A DNA stretch of 64,000 bases from Latrodectus hesperus. Taxonomy: Eukaryota > Arthropoda > Arachnida > Araneae > Theridiidae. The translations under genes were made by a program, and so were the position numbers. Shown in pieces: positions 61,723-64,000 of the stretch. How positions within the stretch are numbered: position 1 is the first letter of the stretch; each line of letters starts with the position of its first letter. The notes under the pieces were generated by a model. That model made no database searches. It was not told the origin of the DNA and saw nothing but the letters and a program-made list of their open reading frames with translations. Where the stretch lies: the NCBI GenBank assembly GCA_037975125.1, contig JAJQOW010000024.1, positions 1,368,606-1,432,605 on the forward strand. Reading direction: 5' to 3'.

Positions 61723-61857
61723 CTTCAATGTCCTTCCAGTAGTGGACGATGTATTGTGTGATAGGGCTGTTGCCGTCGAAAGGGCTCGACCAGGAGACCG
61801 TGGCCGCCTTGCTCCAAACATCTCCTACCTTCACAGATACAGGACGCTCGGGAGGTT
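61723..61857 (-). CDS. sDscam: sDscam exon: FN3-1, N-terminal half
   Basis: The acceptor TTTGCAG precedes the exon and the split codon G|AA reads Glu, giving EPPERPVSVKVGDVWSKA, then the FN3 B-strand TVSWSSP and the Dscam-like DGNSPITQYIVHYWKDIEG. The invariant tryptophan of the FN3 core is in VSWSSP. The donor is GAAG|GTTTCA, a weaker GT site, in phase 1; the reading frame runs past it into the intron (FNLTAVVFTC), so this donor is inferred from the phase of the next exon. The exon is 135 nt and phase 1 at both ends. It pairs with 60668-60832 to make one domain of about 100 residues. Confidence 0.86.
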
Positions 61858-62049
61858 CTGCAAAGCAACACATCTGTTAAAGTAGAATCAAGAGAAAGTA
61901 CTAAGACGTTAAACAATATAGATTCCTGATTAATTTAAAACCTAAACAAAAAAGAATGAATAAATTGAAAGGAATATTAAAATACAAAATTCAAGAAACC
62001 ATCTTAATTGTTGTTGCATCTTCTAAATATTAAGTAGGAACGGAATGTG

Positions 62050-63849
<1,800 letters not shown>

Positions 63850-64000
63850 CCACGATGCGCAGAATGATGGTGTTGTTGACTTCCCCGAACTTATTCTTCG
63901 CAGAGCAGGTATAAGACCCACCGTCATTCCTGTGGGTGGAGAGAATAGTGAACTGAGCTATGATGCCTGTTGCCGACAGTTCTTCATTGATTTGCACCCT
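63850..64000 (-). CDS. sDscam: sDscam exon: C-terminal half of the last Ig domain (partial)
   Basis: Reading from the window edge, the frame starts RVQINEELSATGIIAQF and continues to the canonical Ig F-strand motif NDGGSYTC, then KNKFGEVNNTIILRIVG. The Asp-Gly-x-Tyr-x-Cys pattern gives the second disulfide cysteine; the first cysteine and the tryptophan must lie upstream, outside the window. NNT is a possible N-glycosylation sequon. The donor is GTGAGT immediately after ATCGTGG, so the exon ends in phase 1. The next exon downstream opens an FN3 domain, which makes this the membrane-proximal Ig domain. The 5' limit is the window edge, not a splice site. Confidence 0.88.

Overview
The window is animal nuclear DNA, very AT-rich, with long introns, long TA and CA microsatellites, tRNA-derived SINEs and decayed transposons. 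The main gene, on the minus strand, encodes one Ig domain (partial here), three fibronectin type III (FN3) domains, one transmembrane segment and a short tail. That is the architecture of the shortened Dscam (sDscam) family known from Chelicerata, so an arachnid, probably a spider, is the likely source. No species can be named from the sequence alone.

Layout. 1-15,600: no protein gene that I can support. It holds a SINE, a candidate conserved block (690-1150), microsatellites and a degenerate tandem array with a period of about 105 bp (9.3-10.26 kb). 15,798-17,179: first two coding exons of a minus-strand gene below a GC-richer, GAGA-containing promoter-like block. The two exons splice in frame and encode an acidic, Ser/Thr-rich N-terminus with an RRGRKK basic patch, possibly a transcription factor; its later exons are not recognised here. 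17.7-36.7 kb: intergenic, with a mariner remnant, a Tc1 element with intact ends but a broken transposase, a decayed repeat-encoded protein and very long TA arrays.

36,780-64,000: 3' constant part of the sDscam gene, at least ten exons on the minus strand, entering from beyond the right edge. In gene order: C-terminal half of an Ig domain; FN3-1, FN3-2 and FN3-3, each split over two exons; a membrane exon; a tail exon; and a terminal exon with 3'UTR and AATAAA. Splice phases agree across all junctions (mostly phase 1, with the phase-0 intron inside FN3-2). The introns hold a second Tc1 relic, two LINE fragments, a SINE, a 46-bp minisatellite and two long TA arrays.

The most interesting signal is at the tail. 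The tail exon has an internal phase-1 donor that joins in frame to the terminal exon, and a second donor exactly after an in-frame stop. This predicts two cytoplasmic C-termini, only one of which carries a YDIP (SH2-ligand-like) and proline-rich segment. In this family the tandem 5' variable cassettes would lie just beyond the right edge of the window.
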